Shown: piece by piece, positions 1 to 7,560 of the stretch | Layout of the letters: each line of letters opens with the position of its first letter | Numbering within the stretch: the first letter of the stretch is position 1 | Assembly: GCA_964514665.1 (NCBI GenBank) | Contig: CAZESH010000140.1 | Span: 1 to 10,755 of the forward strand | Origin: CAZESH01 sp964514665 | GTDB lineage: Bacteria; Bacillota; Bacilli; Paenibacillales; KCTC-25726 | Direction of reading: 5' to 3' | DNA: 10,755 nt | Position numbers and translations under genes: made by a program | The notes under the pieces: model-generated | The model's input: the letters and a program-made list of their open reading frames with translations, nothing else | Database searches by the model: none | What the model was told of the DNA's origin: nothing

Positions 1-1329
1 GATGTGGGCAAAGAAGCGTTCGCCGAAGACGGCGAGCATGTTAACTCCGATTTCCTGAATGGTCTTAAAAACGCGGAAGCGATCGCCAAAATGAACGATT
101 GGCTGGCGGAAAGCGGAAAAGGCAGCAAGAAAATCACCTACCGGCTGCGGGATTGGCTGTTCAGCCGCCAGCGCTACTGGGGAGAGCCGATTCCGATCCT
201 GCATCTGGAGGACGGCACGATGAAGCCGGTTCCGGAGGATCAGCTGCCGCTTCTGCTGCCCGACGTCGAGCAGATTCAGCCGTCCGGGACAGGAGAATCG
301 CCTCTCTCCAATGTGACCGATTGGGTGAACACCGTGGATCCGCAAAGCGGCCAAGCGGCGCGCAGAGAAACCAACACGATGCCGCAATGGGCCGGGAGCT
401 GCTGGTATTATTTGCGGTTTATCGATCCGCACAACGATTCTGAACTGTGTTCCCGCGAACAACAGCAAAAATGGCTGCCTGTTGATCTTTATATCGGGGG
501 CGCCGAGCATGCCGTGCTTCATCTGCTGTATGCCAGATTTTGGCATAAGGTGCTGTATGATCTCGGAGTCGTTGCCACCAAGGAACCGTTCTACAAATTG
601 GTCAACCAAGGAATGATTCTCGGCGAGAATATGGAAAAGATGAGCAAATCGCGGGGAAATGTGATCAATCCCGATGAAATTGTCGGCCAGTACGGCGCCG
701 ATACGCTCAGAATGTACGAAATGTTCATGGGACCGCTGGAAGCGACCAAGCCTTGGAACACGAACGGCGTGGAAGGCAACTTCAAGTTCCTCGGCAGGAT
801 TTGGCGATTGTTTATCGGCGAGAACGGAGAACTGAACGCGAGAATCAAAAAAACGGAAGGCTCGGAATCCTTTCGTCGGGTTTGGCACAAAACGATCAAA
901 AAAATCACGGAAGATTATGAAGGTCTGCGCTTTAATACGGCGATCAGCCAGCTGATGATCTTTGTGAATGAAGCCTACAAGGCAGATGAGCTGCCGTTTG
1001 CGGCGATGGAAAATTTCGTGCAGATGCTTTCCCCGATCGCGCCGCATATTGCCGAAGAATTGTGGCAGCGGCTTGGCCATGAGGAGACCGTCAGCTATCA
1101 AGCATGGCCGGTCTATGACGAAAAATGGGCAGTGGATCAAGAGGTCGAAATCGTCGTGCAGGTCAACGGAAAAATCGTCGAACGCACCACAGTACCGGTC
1201 GATATGGCGGAGGAAGAGATGCAGCAAGCGGCGCTCAAGCTTGGCAAGGTGCAGGAAGCCATAGCTGCAAAGACGATCCGCAAGGTGATCGCCGTGAAAG
1301 GTAAAATCGTCAATATTGTCGTCGGCTAA
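1..1329 (+). CDS. leuS: Leucyl-tRNA synthetase, C-terminal part (5' end outside window)
   Basis: Class Ia aminoacyl-tRNA synthetase that charges tRNA-Leu in the cytoplasm. The frame is open from base 1 to the TAA at 1327-1329, giving 442 codons. Family members have roughly 800-815 residues, so about the first 360 are missing, including the HIGH motif and most of the CP1 editing domain. Visible in order: the tail of the editing domain, the LeuRS block DWLFSRQRYWGEPIPIL near window residue 50, the GSCWYYLRF segment, YIGGAEHAVLHLLYARFWHK, the catalytic KMSKS loop (window residues 213-217, bases 637-651), the anticodon-binding helical region, and a C-terminal tRNA-binding tail ending in KGKIVNIVVG. 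No frameshift or internal stop is seen. Its stop overlaps the stop of convergent comER, and no T-tailed terminator follows, so transcript ends probably lie inside comER. Confidence 0.98.
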   Translation, partial: DVGKEAFAEDGEHVNSDFLNGLKNAEAIAKMNDWLAESGKGSKKITYRLRDWLFSRQRYWGEPIPILHLEDGTMKPVPEDQLPLLLPDVEQIQPSGTGESPLSNVTDWVNTVDPQSGQAARRETNTMPQWAGSCWYYLRFIDPHNDSELCSREQQQKWLPVDLYIGGAEHAVLHLLYARFWHKVLYDLGVVATKEPFYKLVNQGMILGENMEKMSKSRGNVINPDEIVGQYGADTLRMYEMFMGPLEATKPWNTNGVEGNFKFLGRIWRLFIGENGELNARIKKTEGSESFRRVWHKTIKKITEDYEGLRFNTAISQLMIFVNEAYKADELPFAAMENFVQMLSPIAPHIAEELWQRLGHEETVSYQAWPVYDEKWAVDQEVEIVVQVNGKIVERTTVPVDMAEEEMQQAALKLGKVQEAIAAKTIRKVIAVKGKIVNIVVG

Positions 1330-2186
1330 CGATCGCCGGTCATGGACGATTCATGCGCCGATCCGGCTTCAAACAGCAGATGTTCGATCTTTTCCACATC
1401 TTCGTGGTATTTGGCGTGCGTGGTTTCGATTAATTGCTCGAAAACGCCCTCCAAATTGACCTCAAGAATTTTCAGAGCTTCAGCTGTAATGCCTCCGGGG
1501 ACGGAAACCCGCTGCTTCAGGCTTTCCGGGGAAAACTCTCCGGAGGTGAGCAGCTTGCCTGTGCCGAGCAGCATTTCACTGGCCAGAGCGGTTGCTTCCG
1601 TTTCGGGAATTCCCGTCTTCAGCACAGCCGCTTCAATGAATTTCTGCATAAAGAATGACAAAAATGCCGGACCGCAGCTGGACAAATCGGAAATGACGCG
1701 GGTAAATTCCTCGGAGATGCGGATCGGTTTGCTGATCGGCTTGAGCAGGGCCTCCAGGCTGTCGCAGTCCGCTTCGCTCATGCGGCTGCCGTACATGCAC
1801 AGCGATGCGCCGCTCAGCTGATAATTGGTGATGCTGGGAATCATTTTTGCGATTTTGCATGGCAGCTTCGCTTCGAGATGGCGAATCAAAACGGGACTGG
1901 TGATGGAAACGACGATTTGCTGAGGCGTGAGCTCAGGTTGAATTTCATCGATCACCTTTTTATACTCCAGAGGCTTCACACAGATGAATACGATTTCGCT
2001 GCTTCGAACGACTTCCTGGTTGGACTCGGCGAAAGAAAGACCGGGAAATTTGTCTGCCAGATCCAAGGCTTTGCTTTTGGTTCTGTTGCTTATGGTAATG
2101 GAATCTGCCCGCAGCGATTCGGAGCGGATCAAGGCTTCAATGAGAATGCTTCCCATACTTCCCGTTCCTATAAACCCTGCCTTCAT
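1326..2186 (-). CDS. comER: ComER, pyrroline-5-carboxylate reductase-like late competence protein
   Basis: A 286-residue protein of the ProC/P5C-reductase fold. The ATG (complement of 2184-2186) is preceded by a perfect AGGAGG (complement of 2195-2200) with an 8-base spacer. The N-terminal Rossmann motif GTGSMG lies at residues 7-12. The C-terminal dimerization domain shows SSCGPAF (169-175) and VPGGIT (229-234), which correspond to conserved ProC motifs. The assignment as ComER rather than a housekeeping ProC rests on position: as in B. subtilis it lies divergent to comEA, 137 bases apart. In B. subtilis comER is not needed for transformation and has been linked to sporulation and biofilm control. 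A true P5C reductase activity cannot be excluded. The stop codon overlaps the leuS stop by 4 bases. No convincing -35/-10 pair was found upstream. Confidence 0.9.
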   Translation of the reverse strand: MKAGFIGTGSMGSILIEALIRSESLRADSITISNRTKSKALDLADKFPGLSFAESNQEVVRSSEIVFICVKPLEYKKVIDEIQPELTPQQIVVSITSPVLIRHLEAKLPCKIAKMIPSITNYQLSGASLCMYGSRMSEADCDSLEALLKPISKPIRISEEFTRVISDLSSCGPAFLSFFMQKFIEAAVLKTGIPETEATALASEMLLGTGKLLTSGEFSPESLKQRVSVPGGITAEALKILEVNLEGVFEQLIETTHAKYHEDVEKIEHLLFEAGSAHESSMTGDR

Positions 2187-2323
2187 AAATCAAACCTCCT
2201 GAATGCATGTTTTTTTCTATACTTATGCAGCGGATTGCAGATTTATAAGCAGGAGTTACCGGATTAGCGCTTCTTAGGGTTGACCGACGAAACAAAATTA
2301 CGGCTTCGTTGGAGGGATGCTTG

Positions 2324-2812
2324 ATGAATTTGAATCGATTAAACGTCAAACTGCTGACTACCGTCATCTTGTCACTATTGCTGCTGCTGGTGATCTATTG
2401 GATATGGCAGACCGGCAGTGAAGGCCGGCATTCCGGGCGCCAATGGCAGGAAGTGAACGGCAATTTGAATGCGATGCTGCAGACGAGCCCGGCTCCCTCC
2501 GCAGCGATCCGGGAAACTCCGAAGGCTGTGAGCAAGAGTCCGGCTAATCCGGCCCAAAGCACGGCTGCTCCGGGGAAAATCAACATCAATTCGGCTGCAG
2601 CCGATCAGCTCCAGAGCTTGCCCGGAATCGGGCCGAGCAAAGCGCGGGCGATTGTCGAATATCGTCAGCACAAGGGAGCGTTCAAACGTGTGGAAGAGAT
2701 CATGAAGGTAAAGGGCATCGGTCCGAAGACGTTCGAAAAGCTGAAGCCGCTCATTGCCGTGGAGGATAAAGAAAGCATCGACGCTCCGCAAAGTTTAAAT
2801 CAGACAAAATAG
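2324..2812 (+). CDS. comEA: ComEA, membrane-anchored helix-hairpin-helix DNA receptor (short form)
   Basis: Binds extracellular double-stranded DNA during natural transformation and passes it to the ComEC channel. ATG at 2324 is chosen because GGAGGG (2311-2316) lies 7 bases upstream; an in-frame TTG at 2309 would overlap that site. The 162-residue product has a basic N-terminus, one membrane segment (about 11-28), a low-complexity Pro/Ala/Ser linker (about 54-84), then a tandem HhH domain beginning ININSA (86-91), with hairpins LPGIGPSKA (99-107) and VKGIGPKTF (129-137). Only about 55 residues separate membrane segment and HhH domain, and they show no SLBB-like oligomerization domain. B. subtilis ComEA is about 205 residues and has one. 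Upstream lies divergent comER; metY follows 89 bases downstream. No AAAA-N5-TTTT ComK box was seen in the upstream gap. Confidence 0.93.
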   Translation: MNLNRLNVKLLTTVILSLLLLLVIYWIWQTGSEGRHSGRQWQEVNGNLNAMLQTSPAPSAAIRETPKAVSKSPANPAQSTAAPGKININSAAADQLQSLPGIGPSKARAIVEYRQHKGAFKRVEEIMKVKGIGPKTFEKLKPLIAVEDKESIDAPQSLNQTK

Positions 2813-2901
2813 GTAGGTTAGTGAGAACAGCTTTGCAATTCTATTAAAGTATGAGAAAATTATAAGATATGAAGAGCAGTAAGATTAAAGGAGGATGCAG
2901 T

Positions 2902-4194
2902 ATGTCAGAAGAAAGAAAATTTGCGTTGGAAACATTGGCGGTGCACGCCGGCCAAGAGATTGATCCGACCACGATGTCGCGGGCGGTTCCGATTTACCAA
3001 ACGACTTCGTACGGGTTTAGAGATACGGATCATGCGGCCAATTTGTTCGCTTTGAAGGAATTCGGCAACATATACACCCGCTTGATGAATCCGACCTCCG
3101 ATGTGTTTGAGAAAAGAGTGGCGGCATTGGAAGGCGCCCCTGCAGCTTTGGCAACCTCATCCGGACAAGCGGCGATCACGACTTCGATTTTGAATATTGC
3201 CGGTGCGGGAGACGAGATTGTTTCGGCAACGAGTCTTTACGGAGGCACTTATAATCTGTTTTCTACTACACTGCCCAAAATCGGCATCAACGTCCATTTT
3301 GTCGATCCTTCCGATCCGGAAAATTTCCGCAAAGCGATCAACTCCAAAACGAAAGCGCTTTATGCGGAAACGATCGGCAATCCGAAATGCGATGTGCTGG
3401 ACATCGCTGCGGTAGCCAAGATCGCCCATGAAAACGGAATTCCGCTGATCGTCGACAACACGTTTCCAAGTCCTTATCTGCTGCGTCCGATCGAGCACGG
3501 TGCGGATATTGTCGTCCATTCGGCAACCAAGTTTATCGGCGGCCACGGGACTTCGATCGGCGGTGTGATCGTGGACGGCGGCAAATTCGATTGGAAAGCA
3601 AGCGGCAAATTCCCCGGATTGACCGAACCGGATCCGAGCTATCACGGCGTGGTTTATACCGATGCGGTTGGACCGATTGCCTATATTATCAAAGCGCGCG
3701 TGCAGGTGCTCCGCGATATGGGGATGTCGCAATCTCCGTTTAATTCGTTCATGCTGCTGCAGGGCTTGGAAACGCTGCACCTGCGTATGGAACGTCACAG
3801 CAGCAATGCGCTCATGGTTGCACAATTCCTAGAGAAGCATGAAGCGGTGGAATGGGTCAGCTATCCGGGATTGCCGAGCCATCCAAGCTATTCCTTGGCA
3901 CAAACCTATTTGCCAAAAGGCCAGGGTGCAATTCTTACCTTTGGCATCAAGGGCGGACTGGAAGCGGGCAAAAAGGTGATCAATTCAGTTCAGTTGTTCT
4001 CGCACCTGGCCAATGTCGGCGATTCCAAATCCTTGATCATCCATCCGGCAAGCACGACCCACCAGCAGCTGAAGGAAGAGGAACAAATTGCTGCAGGAGT
4101 CAGCCCGGGGATGATTCGCCTTTCCGTCGGAACCGAATCGATCGAGGACATCCTTTACGATTTGGATCAAGCTTTGAATGCAAGCCAAAAGTAA
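2902..4194 (+). CDS. metY: O-acetylhomoserine sulfhydrylase (aminocarboxypropyltransferase), MetY type
   Basis: PLP enzyme of the Cys/Met-metabolism family that makes homocysteine from O-acetyl-homoserine and sulfide in the cytoplasm. ATG 2902 follows AAAGGAGG (2887-2894) with a 7-base spacer. An in-frame ATG at 2869 has no ribosome binding site and is rejected. The 430-residue length is typical of MetY, longer than the roughly 380-400 residues usual for MetB/MetC. Visible motifs are AVHAGQEIDPTTMSRAVPIYQTTSY at the N-terminus, SLYGGTYNLF, the VDNTF strand, the PLP-lysine block SATKFIGGHG with Lys210, and RLSVGTESIEDILYDLDQAL at the C-terminus. It lies between comEA and comEB, only 36 bases before comEB, so co-transcription with comEB is likely. 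The 89-base leader has a TATAAG (2861-2866) but no good -35 and is too short for an S-box riboswitch. The exact substrate (O-acetyl versus O-succinyl homoserine) is inferred from family. Confidence 0.95.
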   Translation: MSEERKFALETLAVHAGQEIDPTTMSRAVPIYQTTSYGFRDTDHAANLFALKEFGNIYTRLMNPTSDVFEKRVAALEGAPAALATSSGQAAITTSILNIAGAGDEIVSATSLYGGTYNLFSTTLPKIGINVHFVDPSDPENFRKAINSKTKALYAETIGNPKCDVLDIAAVAKIAHENGIPLIVDNTFPSPYLLRPIEHGADIVVHSATKFIGGHGTSIGGVIVDGGKFDWKASGKFPGLTEPDPSYHGVVYTDAVGPIAYIIKARVQVLRDMGMSQSPFNSFMLLQGLETLHLRMERHSSNALMVAQFLEKHEAVEWVSYPGLPSHPSYSLAQTYLPKGQGAILTFGIKGGLEAGKKVINSVQLFSHLANVGDSKSLIIHPASTTHQQLKEEEQIAAGVSPGMIRLSVGTESIEDILYDLDQALNASQK

Positions 4195-4230
4195 TTGTGC
4201 AACTCGAATGAACAGGAAGGGGATTGGCGG

Positions 4231-4734
4231 ATGAGTGCTTCCTCCCGCAAAGATTGGGATACGTATTTCATGGATATCGCCCATATGGCGGCCACCCGTT
4301 CCAGGTGCGAGCGGCGGCATGTAGGCGCTGTGCTGGTGCAGGGGAAAAAGCTGCTGGGTACGGCGTATAACGGAGCGCCGATGGGAGTGCCCGATTGCTC
4401 CGAAGCCGGCTGTATGCTGGTGGAGGAATACGAAGCCAAGCAGATTGACGGCAAGCAGGAAATGGTCAAAAAAGAACGCTGCATCCGCACAATTCACGCC
4501 GAACAAAACCTGCTGCTGTTCACCGACCGCGAGGATCGGGAAGGCTCGGTGGTTTACGTTACCGACCAGCCGTGCTGGACATGCGCCAATATGCTGGCCA
4601 ACAGCGGCATCACGGAAATTGTCTACAATCGTCCGTATAACAAGGACAGTGAAAAAGTAACCAAAATGATGCAGCAAAAAGGACTCGTCATCCGCTCTCT
4701 GGACGGCTACGAGCCGCCGCCCGGCACTTTATGA
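4231..4734 (+). CDS. comEB: ComEB, deoxycytidylate (dCMP) deaminase
   Basis: Zinc-dependent deaminase converting dCMP to dUMP, feeding dTTP synthesis. ATG 4231 follows AGGAAGGGG (4214-4222) with an 8-base spacer; the in-frame TTG at 4195 abuts the metY stop and has no site of its own. The 167-residue protein carries the cytidine-deaminase signature: HAE at 89-91 (zinc His89 and catalytic Glu91) and PCWTC at 114-118 (zinc Cys115 and Cys118). The conserved segments RRHVGAVLV (29-37) and TAYNGAP (44-50) are also present. In B. subtilis comEB belongs to the comE operon but is dispensable for DNA uptake. Here it follows metY and is followed by a strong terminator, so it appears to end the comEA-metY-comEB unit. 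Confidence 0.95.
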   Translation: MSASSRKDWDTYFMDIAHMAATRSRCERRHVGAVLVQGKKLLGTAYNGAPMGVPDCSEAGCMLVEEYEAKQIDGKQEMVKKERCIRTIHAEQNLLLFTDREDREGSVVYVTDQPCWTCANMLANSGITEIVYNRPYNKDSEKVTKMMQQKGLVIRSLDGYEPPPGTL

Positions 4735-4768
4735 TGCTGTGATAATAGAATTGAAAGCTATGAGGAAG

Positions 4769-4799
4769 AACCTCGTTCGTTTTGCGAACGGGTTTTTTT
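4769..4799 (+). terminator. Rho-independent terminator after comEB
   Basis: The arms AACC-T-CGTTCG (4769-4779) and CGAACG-GGTT (4785-4794) form a 10-bp stem with a single bulged T at 4773 and a TTTTG loop, running into a T7 tract (4793-4799). It lies 34 bases after the comEB stop and about 95 bases before comEC. It would stop or attenuate transcription between comEB and comEC. Confidence 0.85.
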
Positions 4800-4893
4800 G
4801 TGTGCGTTCGGTAAAGTCCGGAGGGGATTTCACGGATATGAACCCGATCCATGATTGGTCAGACATTCACAGGCAAGAAAGGAGGTTATGGCA

Positions 4894-7383
4894 TTGCATA
4901 AACCGTTGTTTATCGCTTCTTTGCTGTATGCGAGCGGAATCGCCGGCGGCTTGTTTGCGCCGCTGCCGCTGCTGGCGCTCGCGGCGGGCGGACTGCTCGC
5001 CGCATTGATCCTGTCATGCGTCAAATTCTCGCTCAAGCTGCGTCTTGCATTGGGATTCTTCGTTTGTTTCATGGTTGGCGGCGCATACGGACTGTGGCAG
5101 CATCATGCCAACCAGTCGCATCTGCAGGATTCCTGGGAGAACAGAAGCTTCCGCGCGGCGGGCGTAATGCTCTCGCCTCCGCAGACGGACGGCGATCAGA
5201 CGGTGTTTACGGTGCGAAGCGGCGGGGAAAATTTGCTGCTTCGCATCAAACTGCTGGAGGAGCAGGAGCTGCAGCAGGTAGCGGTTTGGCATAGGGGAGA
5301 CAAGATAAGCTTTGACGGCGTTTTGCAGAAGCCATCCGTTGCGGGCAATTTCCAAACCTTCGATTATCGAAATTATTTAACGAATAGGCGCATTCATTGG
5401 ATTGTGGCGGTAAATGGAACAAACGCGGTGCGGGTCGAACCGGGAAAACGTTGGCGCCTGATAACAGCTGCGGCGCTTGTCGACAGGTGGAGAGGCTCTT
5501 TGGTCGGACGTTTGCACAGACATTTTCATGGCGATGCGCAAGGTTTGCTGGAAAGCCTCCTGCTCGGATTTCGCAACAATTTGAGCGCGGAGGTGTACCA
5601 ACGTTTCTCGAATTTGGGCTTGTCCCATTTGTTGGCGATCTCGGGTCTTCATGTCGGCATCGTACTAGGGGGAATCATGGGTTTATTCAAGCTTTTGCGC
5701 GTTACCAGAGAGACCCGGGTGAAAGCGACGATGGCGATTGTCCCTGTTTACGTCCTCCTGACAGGAGCTTCCCCTTCCGTATTTCGCGCCGGCTTGATGG
5801 CGCTGCTGGCGCTTTTTGCCCTGCGGAGGGGCATGCTGAAGGACAGTCTTTATCTCGTAGGACTGGCCGGCGCCTTGATGCTGAGCTGGAATCCTTATTA
5901 TTTGGCGGACATCGGCTTTCAGCTGTCATTTCTCATCACGATCGGTCTCATTCTTGGAGTTCCGACTGTCATTGAACTGCTGCCGATCAAAGCGGCTGCC
6001 GTGAGGAATTCACTTGCGGTTGTTATTGTGGCGCAGATGGTGTCCTTCCCGCTCACCATTTATTATTTCAACATCTTTTCACTGCTGTCTCCGCTCGCTA
6101 ATCTGCTATTGGTGCCGCTCTATGGATTTATTGTGCTCCCGCTTGGGTATGCGGCGCTGCTGCTGGATTTTATCCATCCGTCGCTTGCCGGCTATCCTGC
6201 CGTCTTGCTGCAGTCCGTGATTGACTTCAGCTTTGCGCTGATGAATGCGGGCAACGGCATTGCGGGAATCCGGCTAATATGGGGAACGCCACCGGTCTGG
6301 TGGATTATACTTTACTACCTGCTTCTGGGCTTTTCCGTATGGTTTCTGCTGCGCTGGAAAAGAGCCGGCGCGCTGCCATGGCAGGCAGCGGCTTACCTTA
6401 GCATCCACAGAGGCGGAGCGTTTTTCGCCGGCGCGCTTTTGATCCTGCTGTTGTGGAGGGGGTATGATCCCGTTTTTTTTCAAAAGAGCCATGGGCAGGT
6501 CGATTTTCTTAACGTAGGTCAAGGAGACGCTTGCTTGATTCAAACTTCTTCCGGCAAGCACATTCTGATTGACGGCGGGGGAACGCTCGGCTTCCGCAAA
6601 AAAGGCGAAAGCTGGAGGGACAAGCGGGATCCGTACGAGGTAGGCAAGGATCTGCTTGTGCCGCTGCTGAAAAAGCGCGGCGTGCACGCGATCGATCTGC
6701 TGGTCGTTTCACATGAGGATATGGACCATATCGGCGGTCTGCGCGCGGTCGTCGAGCAAATTCCGGTGAAAGCGGTATGGTTCAACGGGACGTTAAAGGA
6801 CAGCCCGGTCGTCCGCTCCTTGTTCCAGGCGATGCTTTCCAAGCGTATTCCACTGTTCCCCGTTTACGACGGCATGCGTCTTGCTGTCGACCGCAGTACG
6901 CAGCTGCGCGTGCTGTATCCCGAAAAGGGAGGCCAGCGGGTGGACTTGAATAATCAACAGAACCTGGTGTGCTTGGTCGTGGAAATGCGCATGTACGAAT
7001 CCAGCTTTTTGTTTGCCGGTGATATCCCTTCATCAGTCGAAGAGGAAATTTTGTCCCATCATCCGCAGCTGGAAGCTGGCGGGGAGGGCAGTGTCGGCGA
7101 CATCAGCAGCGGAAAGCAGGGTATAGATGTACTAAAAGTCGCGCATCACGGGAGCCGGACATCGACGGAAGGTGCATGGCTGGATTTCTTTCATCCGCAT
7201 ATGGCGGTGATTTCCGTAGGCAAGCATAACCCTTACGGACATCCTACGAACGATGTGCTGCAGCGGTTGGCGGACAGATCGATCGAAACGCTGCGAACCG
7301 ACATACAGGGGGAAATTCAATATCGCGTGACGGCAAAGCAGCTGGAATTCCGTTACCTGCATCAAAATCCTCCAACAGATTAG
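4894..7383 (+). CDS. comEC: ComEC/Rec2 family DNA internalization channel with metallo-beta-lactamase-like domain
   Basis: Polytopic membrane protein that carries single-stranded DNA across the cytoplasmic membrane in natural transformation. TTG 4894 is preferred because AAAGGAGG (4878-4885) lies 8 bases upstream. The in-frame ATG at 4888 is only 2 bases from that site but is a possible alternative (831 instead of 829 residues). Domains: N-terminal hydrophobic segments and a soluble DUF4131-like region to about residue 190; the competence domain (about 225-500) with AISGLHVG around 248-255 and LTGASPSVFRA around 289-299; a membrane segment near 506-525; and a C-terminal metallo-beta-lactamase-like domain from about 535. 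That domain has FLNVGQGDACLI, DGG at 560-562, SHEDMDHIGG (His607, Asp609, Asp611, His612), FAGDI and AHHGS (His751, His752). These metal-site residues look intact, consistent with the proposed nuclease role. B. subtilis ComEC is about 776 residues; part of the extra length is a Gly/Ser-rich stretch before the VLKVAHHGS block. Confidence 0.96.
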   Translation: MHKPLFIASLLYASGIAGGLFAPLPLLALAAGGLLAALILSCVKFSLKLRLALGFFVCFMVGGAYGLWQHHANQSHLQDSWENRSFRAAGVMLSPPQTDGDQTVFTVRSGGENLLLRIKLLEEQELQQVAVWHRGDKISFDGVLQKPSVAGNFQTFDYRNYLTNRRIHWIVAVNGTNAVRVEPGKRWRLITAAALVDRWRGSLVGRLHRHFHGDAQGLLESLLLGFRNNLSAEVYQRFSNLGLSHLLAISGLHVGIVLGGIMGLFKLLRVTRETRVKATMAIVPVYVLLTGASPSVFRAGLMALLALFALRRGMLKDSLYLVGLAGALMLSWNPYYLADIGFQLSFLITIGLILGVPTVIELLPIKAAAVRNSLAVVIVAQMVSFPLTIYYFNIFSLLSPLANLLLVPLYGFIVLPLGYAALLLDFIHPSLAGYPAVLLQSVIDFSFALMNAGNGIAGIRLIWGTPPVWWIILYYLLLGFSVWFLLRWKRAGALPWQAAAYLSIHRGGAFFAGALLILLLWRGYDPVFFQKSHGQVDFLNVGQGDACLIQTSSGKHILIDGGGTLGFRKKGESWRDKRDPYEVGKDLLVPLLKKRGVHAIDLLVVSHEDMDHIGGLRAVVEQIPVKAVWFNGTLKDSPVVRSLFQAMLSKRIPLFPVYDGMRLAVDRSTQLRVLYPEKGGQRVDLNNQQNLVCLVVEMRMYESSFLFAGDIPSSVEEEILSHHPQLEAGGEGSVGDISSGKQGIDVLKVAHHGSRTSTEGAWLDFFHPHMAVISVGKHNPYGHPTNDVLQRLADRSIETLRTDIQGEIQYRVTAKQLEFRYLHQNPPTD

Positions 7384-7430
7384 AGATCATCGCTGTAAGA
7401 GGATCGTTCGCCGGAAATCTTATTCACTCA

Positions 7431-7459
7431 TATACATAACCGGAAAAATATATTATAGT
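7431..7459 (+). promoter_or_regulatory. Candidate sigma-A promoter for the SDR gene
   Basis: TATACA (7431-7436) and TATAGT (7454-7459) are separated by 17 bases and match the vegetative consensus at 4 of 6 and 5 of 6 positions. They lie about 100 bases before the SDR start in the AT-rich gap after comEC. No clear terminator for comEC was found in this gap, so read-through from comEC is also possible. Confidence 0.4.
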
Positions 7460-7560
7460 ATAGCCAGTTCGGCTTCAAGCGGAAATTCACTTGCCGGATG
7501 CATCGCAGAATCCGTTTTATTTCTATTAAAAAGAGCAAGGTTTATAACAGGAGGGTGACT

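Noticed and set aside
1331..1363. Imperfect dyad after the leuS stop as a bidirectional terminator
   Set aside because: The stem is interrupted by mismatches and no T tract follows on either strand.
2187..2323. ComK box or divergent sigma-A promoters between comER and comEA
   Set aside because: No AAAA-N5-TTTT pair was found. A TTGACC at 2280-2285 has no partner -10 at proper spacing, and the comER side shows only an isolated TATAGA-like string.
2813..2901. S-box (SAM) or other riboswitch leader for metY
   Set aside because: The 89-base gap is too short and shows no conserved stem set or terminator.
3157..4677. Long minus-strand open frames (222 and 230 codons) opposite metY and comEB
   Set aside because: They mirror well-supported plus-strand genes, have His/Arg/Phe-rich compositions typical of antisense shadows, and lack start signals.
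4838..5008. Small plus-strand frame starting ATG 4838 after GGAGGGG (4820-4826)
   Set aside because: The spacer is 11 bases, the product is Cys/Arg-rich shadow sequence of comEC, and most of it lies inside comEC in another frame. A leader peptide role cannot be supported.
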